DNA of 64,000 bases, taken from assembly GCA_965237895.1 (NCBI GenBank), contig CBDEGR010000002.1, positions 930,001 through 994,000 of the forward strand, written 5' to 3'. The number at the start of each line of letters is the position of its first letter. Position 1 is the stretch's first letter. The position numbers were made by a program, and so were the translations under genes. Positions 36,228 to 44,240 of this stretch are shown in pieces. The DNA comes from CBDEGR01 sp965237895. Lineage in GTDB: Bacteria; Acidobacteriota; Terriglobia; UBA7540; JAPUME01. The notes beneath the pieces were generated by a model that was not told where the DNA came from, did no database searches, and was given only the letters and a program-made list of their open reading frames with translations.

Positions 36228-36998
36228 ATGCCGCTTTTAGAAGGCAGAAAAGCGTTGGTGATGGGTGTGGCGAACCGTTGGAGTATCGCCTGGGCCGTGG
36301 CGCAGGCCCTGGTCCGCGAAGGCGCGGAGTTGATTCTTACTTATCAAGGAGACCGGCAGAAGGGTACGGTCGAGGAGTTGGGCGGAAGTCTGGGTGCGAA
36401 AACGATTCTGCCTTGTGACGTGGGCAAGGATGAAGAGGTGAAAAAACTCTTCGACACGCTTCAAGGTAAAGGTGTCCGGCTCGACGCGCTGGTTCACTGC
36501 CTGGCGTTCGCGAACCGGGAAGACCTGGCGAACCCGTTTCACCAGACCTCGCGCGCCGGGTTCTCGCTGGCGCTGGACGTGAGCGCCTACTCGCTGGTCG
36601 CCACCGCGAATCACGCCCTGCCGTTGATGGGGCCGGGCAGTTCCGTCATGACGCTTACCTACCTGGGCTCGACGCGCGCCGTGACGAACTACAACGTCAT
36701 GGGCGTGGCCAAGGCGGCGCTCGAATCGAGCGTCCGTTATCTCGCGGGCGATCTGGGGCCGAAGGGGATTCGTGTCAACGCCATCTCTGCCGGGCCCATC
36801 AAGACCGCCTCGGCCCGCGCCGTAAAAGACTTCTCCACCATGCTGGCGAAGGTGGAGCAGGTCGCCCCGCTCCGCAAAAACACCGAGCAGGCCGAGGTGG
36901 CCGACGTGGCTGTCTTCCTGGCCAGCAACCTTTCGCGCGGCATGAGCGGCGAAATCCTTTTCGTCGACGGCGGCTACAATATTATGGGGCTTGCCTAA
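36228..36998 (+). CDS. fabI: Enoyl-[acyl-carrier-protein] reductase
   Basis: 256 residues, a short-chain dehydrogenase. It makes the last reduction of each fatty acid elongation cycle with NAD(P)H. FabI hallmarks: ALVMGVANRWSIAWAVAQAL (NAD-binding start), VHCLAFA, and the catalytic TYLGS...NYNVMGVAKAAL (Tyr-x6-Lys), followed by VNAISAGPIKTASA. GAGGTGAC 3 nt before ATG. Monocistronic here. Confidence 0.95.
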   Translation: MPLLEGRKALVMGVANRWSIAWAVAQALVREGAELILTYQGDRQKGTVEELGGSLGAKTILPCDVGKDEEVKKLFDTLQGKGVRLDALVHCLAFANREDLANPFHQTSRAGFSLALDVSAYSLVATANHALPLMGPGSSVMTLTYLGSTRAVTNYNVMGVAKAALESSVRYLAGDLGPKGIRVNAISAGPIKTASARAVKDFSTMLAKVEQVAPLRKNTEQAEVADVAVFLASNLSRGMSGEILFVDGGYNIMGLA

Positions 36999-37011
36999 AA
37001 TTTTCTGGAGC

Positions 37012-37165
37012 GGGTAGCGCAGAACCCGTTCGGTGGTTCTGAGGCGTTTTACGAAAAAATTCCTGTGAGATAAACCAAAAGAAGAACCGCGGAACCTGAA
37101 ATACGGGTTCCGGGCAACCCTTTATCGTGCGAGTAGCGCAATCCTTTTGGTTCTGCGTCAGCCGC
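37012..37165. repeat. GTAGCGC-containing intergenic repeats
   Basis: Two similar ~35-bp units: GGTAGCGCAGAACCCGTTCG at 37014-37033 and, at about 37132-37166, AGTAGCGCAATCCTTTTGGT, each running into GGTTCTG. A third, inverted, unit (GGGTTCCGCGCTACC) lies near 38321-38335 after the next gene. They bracket the nitrilase-family gene and look like a scattered repeat family. Confidence 0.5.
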
Positions 37166-37209
37166 CCAAGCCTAATTTCCTGATTCTATTTTTGGGAGAA
37201 GAAATAATT

Positions 37210-38265
37210 ATGAGCTCGCTAATTTATGGTGTGGCGGCCTGCCAGACCGATATGCCGCTGCCCGCGACCCGCAGTGAAATGAAGCGGAATACTGACCGCA
37301 TTCTCTATTTGGTCGATCAGGCCGTCACCGGTTACGCTCCGTTTGAAGCCGTGCGCTTGGTCGTCTTCCCCGAGTTCGCGCATTCGGGTCCGAGCCGGCT
37401 GACGGCGCGGGAGCTTTCCGAGCATGTGGCCGTTCCGGTTCCGAACGAGCATACCGACCGGCTCACGGAGAAAGCCAAGCAGTACGGCATCTACATCCAG
37501 AGCGGGTCGATGCTGGAGGCCGACGCGCGTTGGCCGCGTGCCGTCTTCAACACCACCTGCCTCGTCGGCCCCGAAGGAATTTTAGCGAAGTACCGGAAGG
37601 TCTGCCCCTGGATTCCCTGGGAAGTGCACGCCAGCCCGCATGATTTGAAGGGCTATAAAGAAGAAATCTTCCCCGTCGCCCGGACGCCCCTCGGGAACTT
37701 GGGCGTCGCCACCTGCTACGACTGGCTCTTCCCGGAGAACCTGCGGCAACTGACGGCGAACGGAGCGGAAGTTCTCATTCGCATCTCGGCCTACATGGAC
37801 CCCTGGGGCGCAACTCCGCCGATGGATTGGTGGACGGTGGTGAACCGCTGCCGGGCGCTCGAGAACACGGCCTACGTGGTGGCGGCGAACCAAGGGGCGT
37901 CGCTCAAGAACTATCCGCCGTTCTCCTGGCCAGGCGGGTCGATGGTGGTCGATTTCGACGGGCGCGTTCTGGCCGAGGCTCCGCCGGGCCCGGGAGAGAA
38001 GATTGTCTTTTCCACCATTGACGTGGGCCGGCTGCGCCACGAACGCAGCGTCCGCGCGGGGCATCAGATGGTGGCCCATCTTCGGACGGAACTCTATCCC
38101 ATGTACCGCAAACCGTTCTATCCCGCCGGTACGCTCAGCCGCGCCGAAGACTGCGCGCCCGCCATGCTCGAAAAGACGATTCACAAATCGAAAGAGCGGC
38201 TCGGTTACAACCGTCCGGAAAGCAAGCCACAGGCGCTGGCTGATGTGTTGGGGGAAGAGGGGTAA
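37210..38265 (+). CDS. Nitrilase-superfamily carbon-nitrogen hydrolase
   Basis: 351 residues. The Glu-Lys-Cys triad is visible: VVFPEFAHSG (Glu), LAKYRKVCPW (Lys) and GVATCYDWLFPE (Cys). Such enzymes hydrolyse amides, N-carbamoyl compounds or nitriles; C-terminal extension ENTAYVVAANQGA and GGSMVVDFDGRVLAEAPPGPGE fit an aliphatic amidase or N-carbamoyl hydrolase, but substrate is unknown. ATG at 37210 follows GGGAGAAGAAATAATT. Confidence 0.85.
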   Translation: MSSLIYGVAACQTDMPLPATRSEMKRNTDRILYLVDQAVTGYAPFEAVRLVVFPEFAHSGPSRLTARELSEHVAVPVPNEHTDRLTEKAKQYGIYIQSGSMLEADARWPRAVFNTTCLVGPEGILAKYRKVCPWIPWEVHASPHDLKGYKEEIFPVARTPLGNLGVATCYDWLFPENLRQLTANGAEVLIRISAYMDPWGATPPMDWWTVVNRCRALENTAYVVAANQGASLKNYPPFSWPGGSMVVDFDGRVLAEAPPGPGEKIVFSTIDVGRLRHERSVRAGHQMVAHLRTELYPMYRKPFYPAGTLSRAEDCAPAMLEKTIHKSKERLGYNRPESKPQALADVLGEEG

Positions 38266-38279
38266 GGTTTTGGGTTGGG

Positions 38280-38425
38280 TGCCCCATCCTTGCCAAGGGC
38301 AAGGGTGGGGAAATGTTAATTGGGTTCCGCGCTACCTGCGCCTTCGGTTTGCTTTGTCAGGGCACGGCTTCAGCCGTGCCGAAAGAGAGTAACCCAAATA
38401 ATTTCCTTGCGCCTTCAGGCGCTGA
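38280..38425. repeat. Cluster of palindromic intergenic repeats
   Basis: Three hairpins in a row: CCCCATCCTTGCC with GGCAAGGGTGGGG (38282-38310), GGCACGGCT/AGCCGTGCC (38361-38380) and GCGCC/GGCGC (38409-38422). The first follows the nitrilase gene and could also stop transcription. The second and third recur in degenerate form at 8171-8240. Repeats of this look are common between genes in Acidobacteria. Confidence 0.65.
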
Positions 38426-38486
38426 GGGCAGAGGCGATGTACAAAACACAGTGTAGAGAAGACGGCGGAAGCGCTACCGGAATTCG

Positions 38487-39254
38487 TTATCGGGCTGACG
38501 GGACCAAGCGGCGCTTCATGATCAGGATAAGGGTGACAATTCCCACCAACGTCGCCACCACCGAACCGTACTGCGCGAACGTCAGGCCGAAGTGGCGGAC
38601 CTCGTTGATGCGCAGCGTATCCAAGTAGAACCGCACCGGGCCGTAGAGCAGCATGAAGAGGGTGAAGTAGAAGCCCGTGGGGCGCGGGCGGCGGTCGAGC
38701 AGCAGAAAGGTTCCCACGATGACGATCGTATAGAAGAACTCCAGCAGGCCCAGGTCGAAGCGCGCGCCCTCGGGATACTGCACCGCCAGCCAACTTGCGG
38801 TCTCAATGCCCGGATGATCGTGCGCCACGCTGCATCCGGCGCGTCCCAGAATCCAGGCGAAGGGGAAGGCGTAAGCCACCGCGTCGATATACTTCCATAT
38901 CTCGCCGCTCGAGAGCTTCCGCCGCCGCAGCAGGACCCAGCCGCCCAGAATCCCGCCCGCGATTCCACCGATGGAAGATATGCCGTCCCAAATCCGTACC
39001 AGCGAAAACGGGTCTTCCAGCACGCGGCCGGGGGGCGAATAGAAGAAGACGAACGCCAAATGGGCGGTGAAGAATCCGGGAATCATCATCCACAGTGCCA
39101 GGTCGGCGGCGAGGTTCGCATCCAACCCGCGCTGCCCGGCGCGGCGCACCAGCATCCCGTAGCCCAGAAGCGCTCCCAAGGCCACCAGCGCGCCGAAGCT
39201 GTGGAGCGTCACCGGGCCGATCTGCAGAGTGGGTTGTTCGAAGTAAGGAAACAC
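38487..39254 (-). CDS. lgt: Prolipoprotein diacylglyceryl transferase
   Basis: 255 residues with seven predicted membrane helices. It adds diacylglycerol to the lipobox cysteine of prolipoproteins. Motifs: HSFGALVALGALLG, SIGGIAGGILGG and LGRAGCSVAHDHPG with the conserved Arg and HDHPG. The two-gene unit pgsA-lgt (3 bp apart) is on the minus strand. Confidence 0.92.
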   Translation of the reverse strand: MFPYFEQPTLQIGPVTLHSFGALVALGALLGYGMLVRRAGQRGLDANLAADLALWMMIPGFFTAHLAFVFFYSPPGRVLEDPFSLVRIWDGISSIGGIAGGILGGWVLLRRRKLSSGEIWKYIDAVAYAFPFAWILGRAGCSVAHDHPGIETASWLAVQYPEGARFDLGLLEFFYTIVIVGTFLLLDRRPRPTGFYFTLFMLLYGPVRFYLDTLRINEVRHFGLTFAQYGSVVATLVGIVTLILIMKRRLVPSAR

Positions 39255-39257
39255 GGG

Positions 39258-39866
39258 CTACTCCGGTGAGTGGGTGGCCGAATCGGATGCTGTTGCGGAC
39301 TTCGAGGCTTCCGACGTCGGGGCTTCGCGGGAGAGGCGGAAAGCCATGGTGTAATGGAGACCGGAGATCAGGGTCATGGCGGCGGCGGCGTAGATACACG
39401 GCTGCTTGAGCGGCGCCGTCCAGGAAAAGAACGCGGTTTCGGCGCCCAGTGCCGCCAGCAGCGTCCCGGCCTGCGCCACCGTGGTCAGTTTGCCGAAGAT
39501 AGAGGGCGGGAAGGAGCGGTAGCCGGAAATCAGGCTGATCAGCAGGGCCGTGGCCAGGATGGTGATGTCGCGCGTCAGGACCATGATGGTTAGCCACCAG
39601 GGCAAAAGGCCTTGAGCGGCAAAGATAAGAAACGCGGTGGCCAGGAAAATCTTATCGGCAATGGGGTCGAGCGCAATACCCAGAGCGCTCTCCTGATGGA
39701 ACCGTCGCGCTACCATCCCGTCGGCGAAGTCGCTTATGACGACGGCGGCCAGCACCACCAGCGACCATTCGTAGCGGTCGGAAAGCACCAGAAAGGCGAA
39801 CAGCGGCACGAAGAGGATCCGCAGGATGGTGATCTGGTTTGCCGGGCTGAGAATTTTACTTGCCAT
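39258..39866 (-). CDS. pgsA: CDP-diacylglycerol-glycerol-3-phosphate 3-phosphatidyltransferase
   Basis: 202 residues, four to five membrane helices. The CDP-alcohol phosphatidyltransferase signature D-x2-DG-x2-AR-x9-G-x3-D-x3-D is complete in SDFADGMVARRF...GIALDPIADK. N-terminal PANQITILRILFVP is typical of PgsA, the first step to phosphatidylglycerol, whose diacylglycerol moiety Lgt then uses. First gene of the pgsA-lgt pair. A C-terminal tail of ~25 residues is Ser/Ala/Thr-rich. Confidence 0.9.
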   Translation of the reverse strand: MASKILSPANQITILRILFVPLFAFLVLSDRYEWSLVVLAAVVISDFADGMVARRFHQESALGIALDPIADKIFLATAFLIFAAQGLLPWWLTIMVLTRDITILATALLISLISGYRSFPPSIFGKLTTVAQAGTLLAALGAETAFFSWTAPLKQPCIYAAAAMTLISGLHYTMAFRLSREAPTSEASKSATASDSATHSPE

Positions 39867-39986
39867 GAATAATATTCAGACATCGACTCGAAACGTCATC
39901 GACTCGTTGCGGGAAGGAACTGAGAATATCCGGTTCCGGCAACCGGTGTCAATGGAATCGGAGCGCGGTGGATTCGCCGGGTGAAG

Positions 39987-40323
39987 TTACTCGGTTGCGG
40001 GGGAGGTGGAACCGGTTTCGATGCCGATGTATTCGAGCAGCGACACACCGACCTTTTCGCGGAAACGGTCCGCCAGGGAGGGAATCGAGCCGCTCGGTTC
40101 GTCCTTGGCGATTCGCTCCACCCGATGCATCGGGTAGAAGATCATCGTCAGGCCCACGGGGGATTCTTCGCCGGCGCGGATTTGGCGGATGAAATCGTCA
40201 AACGAGTAGATCTCCCACGCCGCGAATGGTGACCCCGGCCGGGGAGAGGGAGACTGACTGGCCCCAGAATTTCTCTTTCGGGTTGGCCAGGCTGATGATC
40301 ACAATCGAATTCGGTTCGAGCAC
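39987..40323 (-). pseudogene. Conserved small protein, single-base frameshift
   Basis: From GTG 40323 (GAGGAG upstream) the frame reads LEPNSIVIISLANPKEKFWG then QSVSLSPAGVTIRGV. After about 40218 the sense continues one base out of frame: EIYSFDDFIRQIRAGEESPV, GLTMIFYPMHRVERIAKDEP, SGSIPSLADRFREKVGVSLL, to TAA at 39987. One extra G in GTGGGAG explains it. Both halves match one ~110-residue conserved protein seen near lipid genes in Acidobacteria (recollection, not checked). Either a true mutation or a sequencing error. Confidence 0.65.
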
Positions 40324-40453
40324 GCCGACTCCTCGTAAGGTTCCCGGGGCGGGAAACCGCACACACGCCTTGCCAAGGCTATCACGAAATAGGGCTTTGC
40401 CAAAGGTTGACCCTTTCTTTGGAGGCCGGAACGGCGGAAGCGGCTGCGAAGCT

Positions 40454-40480
40454 CGGGCTTATCCATTTGACAAACCCACT
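40454..40480 (+). repeat. Left inverted repeat of IS1595 element
   Basis: 27 bp starting CGGGCTTATCC; preceded by target duplication GCGAAGCT. Confidence 0.93.
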
Positions 40481-40571
40481 TAGCTAGAGGCTGGCTGGCT
40501 GCGTTGTGGGCGGGAATCTATTGGGTCTTATAAAGATTCGCTGTACGGACTCTATTATACACGATCTGCGC

Positions 40572-40865
40572 TCACGGCAGAGGCGGCAGAGGACGAGGCT
40601 GCTTAGACAGCACCGGGGTCTTCCCTTCTTCGATTCGCATAATCCCGTCGGTGGTAAGTGTGGTCGCCAGCGCCCGACCCGTCCACCGATCCACCCGCAC
40701 CCAGGCAATGCTCCCAGGCCCATCATGCTGATATTCGTAGCGTGGAACCAGCGCATGCACCAAGATCGCCAGCACCACCAATACGATTCCGATCCACCAG
40801 TCGCGGCTTGAGATCATCTTTCTCTCGCTAGTCAACGTCGGGTTTTCAAGGTTCCGTTTTACCAT
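40572..40865 (-). CDS. Cargo ORF: small membrane protein
   Basis: 97 residues, or 81 from the ATG at 40817 (MISSRDWW). One membrane helix (DWWIGIVLVVLAILVHALVP) then a short soluble domain (IAWVRVDRWTGRALATTLTT) with a Pro-rich end. The domain looks like a common small phage/island protein fold of unknown function. Last gene at the left end of the element. Confidence 0.55.
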   Translation of the reverse strand: MVKRNLENPTLTSERKMISSRDWWIGIVLVVLAILVHALVPRYEYQHDGPGSIAWVRVDRWTGRALATTLTTDGIMRIEEGKTPVLSKQPRPLPPLP

Positions 40866-40877
40866 ATAAGCCCAAAT

Positions 40878-41021
40878 CTATTTGCCGCTTTTCTTTTTGG
40901 GCTTGGGCTTGGCCTTCCCCGTGGGATGCTTCGGCATGTCAGCGGTCGGCTTGACCTGGAGGATCGCTGCGATTAGATCATCCTCGGCCGGGACGCGGAT
41001 TTTGGTGCTTGCTTCTGGCAT
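40878..41021 (-). CDS. Cargo ORF: 47-residue Lys/Pro-tailed protein
   Basis: It begins MPEASTKIRVPAEDDLIAAI, continues LQVKPTADMPKH and ends in a KPKPKKK-type basic tail. The VPAxxDxLxxA(I/V)...KP core is shared with the small ORF at 6217-6381. Too short for firm assignment. Its start overlaps the end of the 40978-41349 frame. Confidence 0.5.
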   Translation of the reverse strand: MPEASTKIRVPAEDDLIAAILQVKPTADMPKHPTGKAKPKPKKKSGK

Positions 41022-41349
41022 GTAGTGATGATACTTTAGTTGTCAAGTTTTTAATAGCGTGGTGTTCGATTCCGTCAATGAGCAGCATCCTAAAGGAGAG
41101 ATGTTCGCTCAGATCGGCCCATGTGTAGCAAAAAATCGTTGCTATCAGCGTGTTTTGTGAATCGAAATAATTATAGCCTCGGACTTTGTGTTTTTTTGGG
41201 TGAAGCGTCTTATCCCAATCCTCACTGAGGATAGTCTCTTTACGAGAGGATGATAGGAGTTTGTCCCAGTGAAATCGGTTCTCTTCGAACCTTTCAAGAA
41301 GATGTGGCTTTACAATAAATTGTAGTTTGCGTTTAGGAGGGAGCATCAT
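40978..41349 (-). CDS. Cargo ORF: hypothetical protein
   Basis: 123 residues with a plausible composition (KLQFIVKPHLLERFEENRFH, then HPKKHKVRGYNYFDSQNTLI, TWADLSEHLSFRMLLIDGIE). No family recognised. Its start codon overlaps, on the other strand, the start of the next ORF, so both cannot easily have their own leaders; either may be spurious. No good ribosome binding site. Confidence 0.4.
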   Translation of the reverse strand: MMLPPKRKLQFIVKPHLLERFEENRFHWDKLLSSSRKETILSEDWDKTLHPKKHKVRGYNYFDSQNTLIATIFCYTWADLSEHLSFRMLLIDGIEHHAIKNLTTKVSSLHARSKHQNPRPGRG

Positions 41350-41740
41350 GCAACCTGAATATCATATCCGAAAGCTGTTGGAAGAATTTGTCTCTGGCCG
41401 GATTGACCACGAACAATTCCAAAAAGAATTTGCCTCTGTATGGTCTGCCGTTTCGGAATCCGCCGATGGAGAGGAACAGTTTCTAGCACACAAAGTACAA
41501 TCCTTTTTGGCTGATTTTGTGGAAGACCTTGTTTCAGAACAGGAATTGAAGGGAAAGCTGTCGCGTATTGCTCTTCCCACACAACAACCTCCTGTCGTGA
41601 TAAATATAGAGGAGGCGACTTTCCGCAAAGAGGAACAAGACTTCCGTTGGGGATTTCAGAGCGGTTCGAATACGCGCGAGATGGATTGGGAGACTGATTC
41701 TGCATCGAGTGAAACAATGATTTACAATGAATGCTATTAA
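41348..41740 (+). CDS. Cargo ORF: acidic helical hypothetical protein
   Basis: 130 residues. TAGGAGG 7 nt before the ATG is a strong site. Helical, acidic N-terminal half (YHIRKLLEEFVSGRIDHEQF, then SFLADFVEDLVSEQELKGKL), Gln/Pro-rich hinge, acidic Ser/Thr-rich tail. No family recognised. It converges with the DUF6941 gene, with a 4-bp overlap at the stops. Confidence 0.55.
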   Translation: MQPEYHIRKLLEEFVSGRIDHEQFQKEFASVWSAVSESADGEEQFLAHKVQSFLADFVEDLVSEQELKGKLSRIALPTQQPPVVINIEEATFRKEEQDFRWGFQSGSNTREMDWETDSASSETMIYNECY

Positions 41741-42141
41741 CCTTTCCCCTGTTTAGGAATATGCAGCAAGACTGAGAACTGATGGATAAAGGTTTCTTTA
41801 GATTCGGATAGCTCTATCGAAAACGTGTATGGACCGACAGCTAGAAATTGTAAGTTCTGGAGAGGAACTATTATCGTGGCCTTTCCGGGGTGCCGGACAA
41901 GGATTCCGCCAGTCCCTTCCACTAACGCCTTGCCATTTTCGAGATGGCTGAGTTTAATGCGAAAAGCAAAATCCCCAACCACATCAGATTCTACGGCGAC
42001 GAAAAATGTCAGCGTTCTCGCCGAGAAAGGGATTTGGGGTACTGACATGTCTGGCGTGTACATCCCAATGATTAGGAGTTTCCCATTGTCCTCTTTCCTT
42101 ACCTCGTCGCACATGATGGTGTAAAGATGCTTAATCGCCAT
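41737..42141 (-). CDS. Cargo ORF: DUF6941-family protein
   Basis: 134 residues, beta-sandwich-like. The start HLYTIMCDEVRKEDNGKLLI IGMY matches the DUF6941 pattern (CDxVRxEDNGKxxxIGxY), followed by FFVAVESDVVGDFAFRIKL and a closing edge-strand region. Function unknown. It lies just downstream of the transposase on the same strand (58 bp), so it can share its transcript. Confidence 0.65.
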   Translation of the reverse strand: MAIKHLYTIMCDEVRKEDNGKLLIIGMYTPDMSVPQIPFSARTLTFFVAVESDVVGDFAFRIKLSHLENGKALVEGTGGILVRHPGKATIIVPLQNLQFLAVGPYTFSIELSESKETFIHQFSVLLHIPKQGKG

Positions 42142-42199
42142 TGTTTCTTGCCTCCGATACGCCGTGTGAAAAACGGTATGTTTCTCCGGTCACATGCTA

Positions 42200-43171
42200 T
42201 TATACATTGTCGCTCGGCTGTTTCAGCATGAGTCGCTTTCCGCCCGTCATTTTCAAAGCCTCAACGACGCGCTTCATATCTGGAAGCCGTCGCACGTTGT
42301 ACCGCCAGTCAAACTCGCGTAAATACTGGCCCATATACTTGCGGCTCCAATGGTGGTAAACCCCGATATTTCCACGCTTGACGATGGAAAAGTACCCCTC
42401 AACGCTGTTTGTGGTGATTTTGGATCCGCGTTCTCTCCGCACGTATTCGCCAGCCGAATGATTGACTTTGGAATGCCTACGCTTACCCACGGAGCCTTCC
42501 AACACGGTTGAAGAATCGGTCATGATGTGGGCTTTTTTCGATATCATTTCATCAACAATCGGCCTGATATTCCTGGCAGTGACGCGCTCGACAGGAAAGG
42601 AACGCACGGAACCGCCGCGCTGCAACACGGAAACAACCGGAGTTTTGTTGGCAACCGGGCTGGGATAATCTCTTGGCCTCTCACCTGGCCTTACGGCCTG
42701 TGATCCAACACGCAGCTTGCCTCCGATGTAGGTTTCGTCCACCTCAACAATTCCTTGGAAAACTCCCTTTGCTGGCTCTTGCGTTAGCGCCCAGCGGATG
42801 CGGTGTGCCATGAACCAAGCGGTTTGATAGCTCTTAATATCCAAATTCCGCATCAACTGGTGCGCAGAGATTCCTTTCTTCGATGAGGCCATGAGATGAA
42901 TTGCCAGTAGCCATTTGTGCAAGGCGATGTGCGAGTCTGCAAAGATAGTCTTAACAGTTACGGTGAACTGTTTCCGGCAGCCCTTGCACTTCCATACACC
43001 CTTGCGCACGGGTCGCTTTGAGCCTTCCTTGGGCTTTAGCTGGTAGGCTTCGTTCACAAGTCCGCAATGTGGACACTCTGGACCATCAGTCCAGCGCATC
43101 CGCTCGATGTACTCACGGGCCGCGTTTTCGTCTCGATATTGTGGGGCAAGCAATCCGTTTTCGTTTTCCAT
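42200..43171 (-). CDS. IS1595-family transposase
   Basis: 323 residues, intact. N-terminal zinc ribbon CPHCG...CKGCRKQF (34-70), then HKWLLAIHLMASSKKGISAHQLMRNL and the DDE core with Asp in VEVDETYIGG, Asp in IMTDSST and acidic/Asn residues in TTNSVEGYFSIVKRG. Same family as the frameshifted one at 40-935 but clearly a different element (about one third identical by eye). The start (ATG 43171) is 22 bp inside the right inverted repeat. Possibly still active. Confidence 0.92.
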   Translation of the reverse strand: MENENGLLAPQYRDENAAREYIERMRWTDGPECPHCGLVNEAYQLKPKEGSKRPVRKGVWKCKGCRKQFTVTVKTIFADSHIALHKWLLAIHLMASSKKGISAHQLMRNLDIKSYQTAWFMAHRIRWALTQEPAKGVFQGIVEVDETYIGGKLRVGSQAVRPGERPRDYPSPVANKTPVVSVLQRGGSVRSFPVERVTARNIRPIVDEMISKKAHIMTDSSTVLEGSVGKRRHSKVNHSAGEYVRRERGSKITTNSVEGYFSIVKRGNIGVYHHWSRKYMGQYLREFDWRYNVRRLPDMKRVVEALKMTGGKRLMLKQPSDNV

Positions 43172-43192
43172 GCCCCTAATGTATCATGGAAG

Positions 43193-43219
43193 AGTGGGTT
43201 TGTCAACTGGATAATCCCG
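43193..43219 (-). repeat. Right inverted repeat of IS1595 element
   Basis: Reads inward CGGGATTATCC; two mismatches to the left repeat. Followed by GCGAAGCT (43220-43227). Confidence 0.93.
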
Positions 43220-43376
43220 GCGAAGCTTCTGGCGCGTTTCTCCGAGCTATAGTAGAATGATGCATTCCTTTTCCGATGTGTGGCGTGATTCAGCCCCGGA
43301 TGAGGCCCTATAGCATAGGGAAGTCTTGCCTCTTTTATTTCATTACCGACTATAAATTCGAAGTACGTTTATACCT

Positions 43377-44204
43377 ATGCAATTGAAACTTGCCCACAGC
43401 CCGGATTCCGACGACGCCTTCATGTTCTACGCCCTGGCGAAGGGGAAGGTGCCGACCGGGGATTTGGAGTTCGTCCACGTCCTCGAGGACATCGAGACGC
43501 TGAACCGGAAGGCGCTGGAGGGCGTCTACGACATCACGGCCATTTCCTTCCACGCCTATCCGTATCTGGCCGAGCAGTACGGGCTGCTCACCTGCGGGGC
43601 GAGTTTCGGCGAAGGGTACGGGCCGATTCTGGTGTCGCGAAAAAAAATGACTCTGGAAGAGGTGAAGGGGCGGCGCGTGGCCGTGCCCGGTAAGATGACC
43701 ACCGCCTTTCTGACGCTCAAGCTGGTGCAGCCGGAGATTGACCCCGTCTTCGTGCCTTTCGACCGGGTGCTCGACACCATAGCGAAGGGGGAAGCCGAGG
43801 CCGGGCTGATTATCCACGAAGGCCAGTTGACGTTTGAAAAAGAAGGTTTCAAAAAGATCATCGACTTGGGCGAGTGGTGGCAGCAGCGGACCGGGTTGCC
43901 CTTGCCCTTGGGCGGCAATGCGGTCCGGCGGTCGCTGGGCACCGAGCGCATCAAAGAGATTGCCCGGTTGCTCAAAGCCAGCATTCAATATGGTCTCGAT
44001 CATCGCCCAGAGACGTTGGAGTACGCCCTTCAATACGGTCGGGGCCTCGACCCGAGTCTTGCCGACCGTTTCGTAAACATGTATGTTAATCATTGGACAC
44101 TCGATATTGGGGACCCGGGCCGCAAGTCGGTCCAAGACCTGCTCGATCTCGGTGCGGAAAAAGGAATCCTGCCTATGCGGGTCCGTGCGGAGTTCTTTTC
44201 CTAG
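43377..44204 (+). CDS. mqnD: 1,4-dihydroxy-6-naphthoate synthase, futalosine pathway
   Basis: 275 residues. It converts cyclic de-hypoxanthine futalosine to 1,4-dihydroxy-6-naphthoate on the way to menaquinone. MqnD marks: LAHSPDSDDAFMFYALA at the start, DITAISFHAYPYL, GASFGEGYGPI, AVPGKMTTAFL and the periplasmic-binding-protein-like two-lobed layout with GLIIHEGQLTF. Menaquinone use fits a respiratory organism with c-type cytochromes. 36 bp before metE-N. Confidence 0.9.
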   Translation: MQLKLAHSPDSDDAFMFYALAKGKVPTGDLEFVHVLEDIETLNRKALEGVYDITAISFHAYPYLAEQYGLLTCGASFGEGYGPILVSRKKMTLEEVKGRRVAVPGKMTTAFLTLKLVQPEIDPVFVPFDRVLDTIAKGEAEAGLIIHEGQLTFEKEGFKKIIDLGEWWQQRTGLPLPLGGNAVRRSLGTERIKEIARLLKASIQYGLDHRPETLEYALQYGRGLDPSLADRFVNMYVNHWTLDIGDPGRKSVQDLLDLGAEKGILPMRVRAEFFS

Positions 44205-44240
44205 TCTCTTAGGAGAAAACAAGAAAGGAAAGTCGATCTT

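Larger units (their letters stand above)
40454..43219. mobile_element. Complete IS1595-family element with five cargo ORFs (2766 bp)
   Basis: Left end CGGGCTTATCCATTTGACAA at 40454 and the complementary right end CGGGATTATCCAGTTGACAA ending at 43219 match at 25 of 27 positions. The 8-bp direct repeat GCGAAGCT is at 40446-40453 and 43220-43227, and 8 bp is the known IS1595-family target size. Inside are the transposase (42200-43171, minus) and five small ORFs, at least one of a known family (DUF6941). Base composition is clearly more AT-rich than the genes around it, which indicates transfer. An IS1595 with transposase alone would be about 1.1 kb. Confidence 0.93.

Noticed and set aside
41011..43233. 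Shared 9-mer GCTTCTGGC (41011-41019, 43225-43233) as target duplication, with a 57-codon gene split by the insertion
   Set aside because: A far better pair of inverted repeats (25/27) with a perfect 8-bp duplication lies at 40454 and 43219; the 9-mer leaves mismatched ends.
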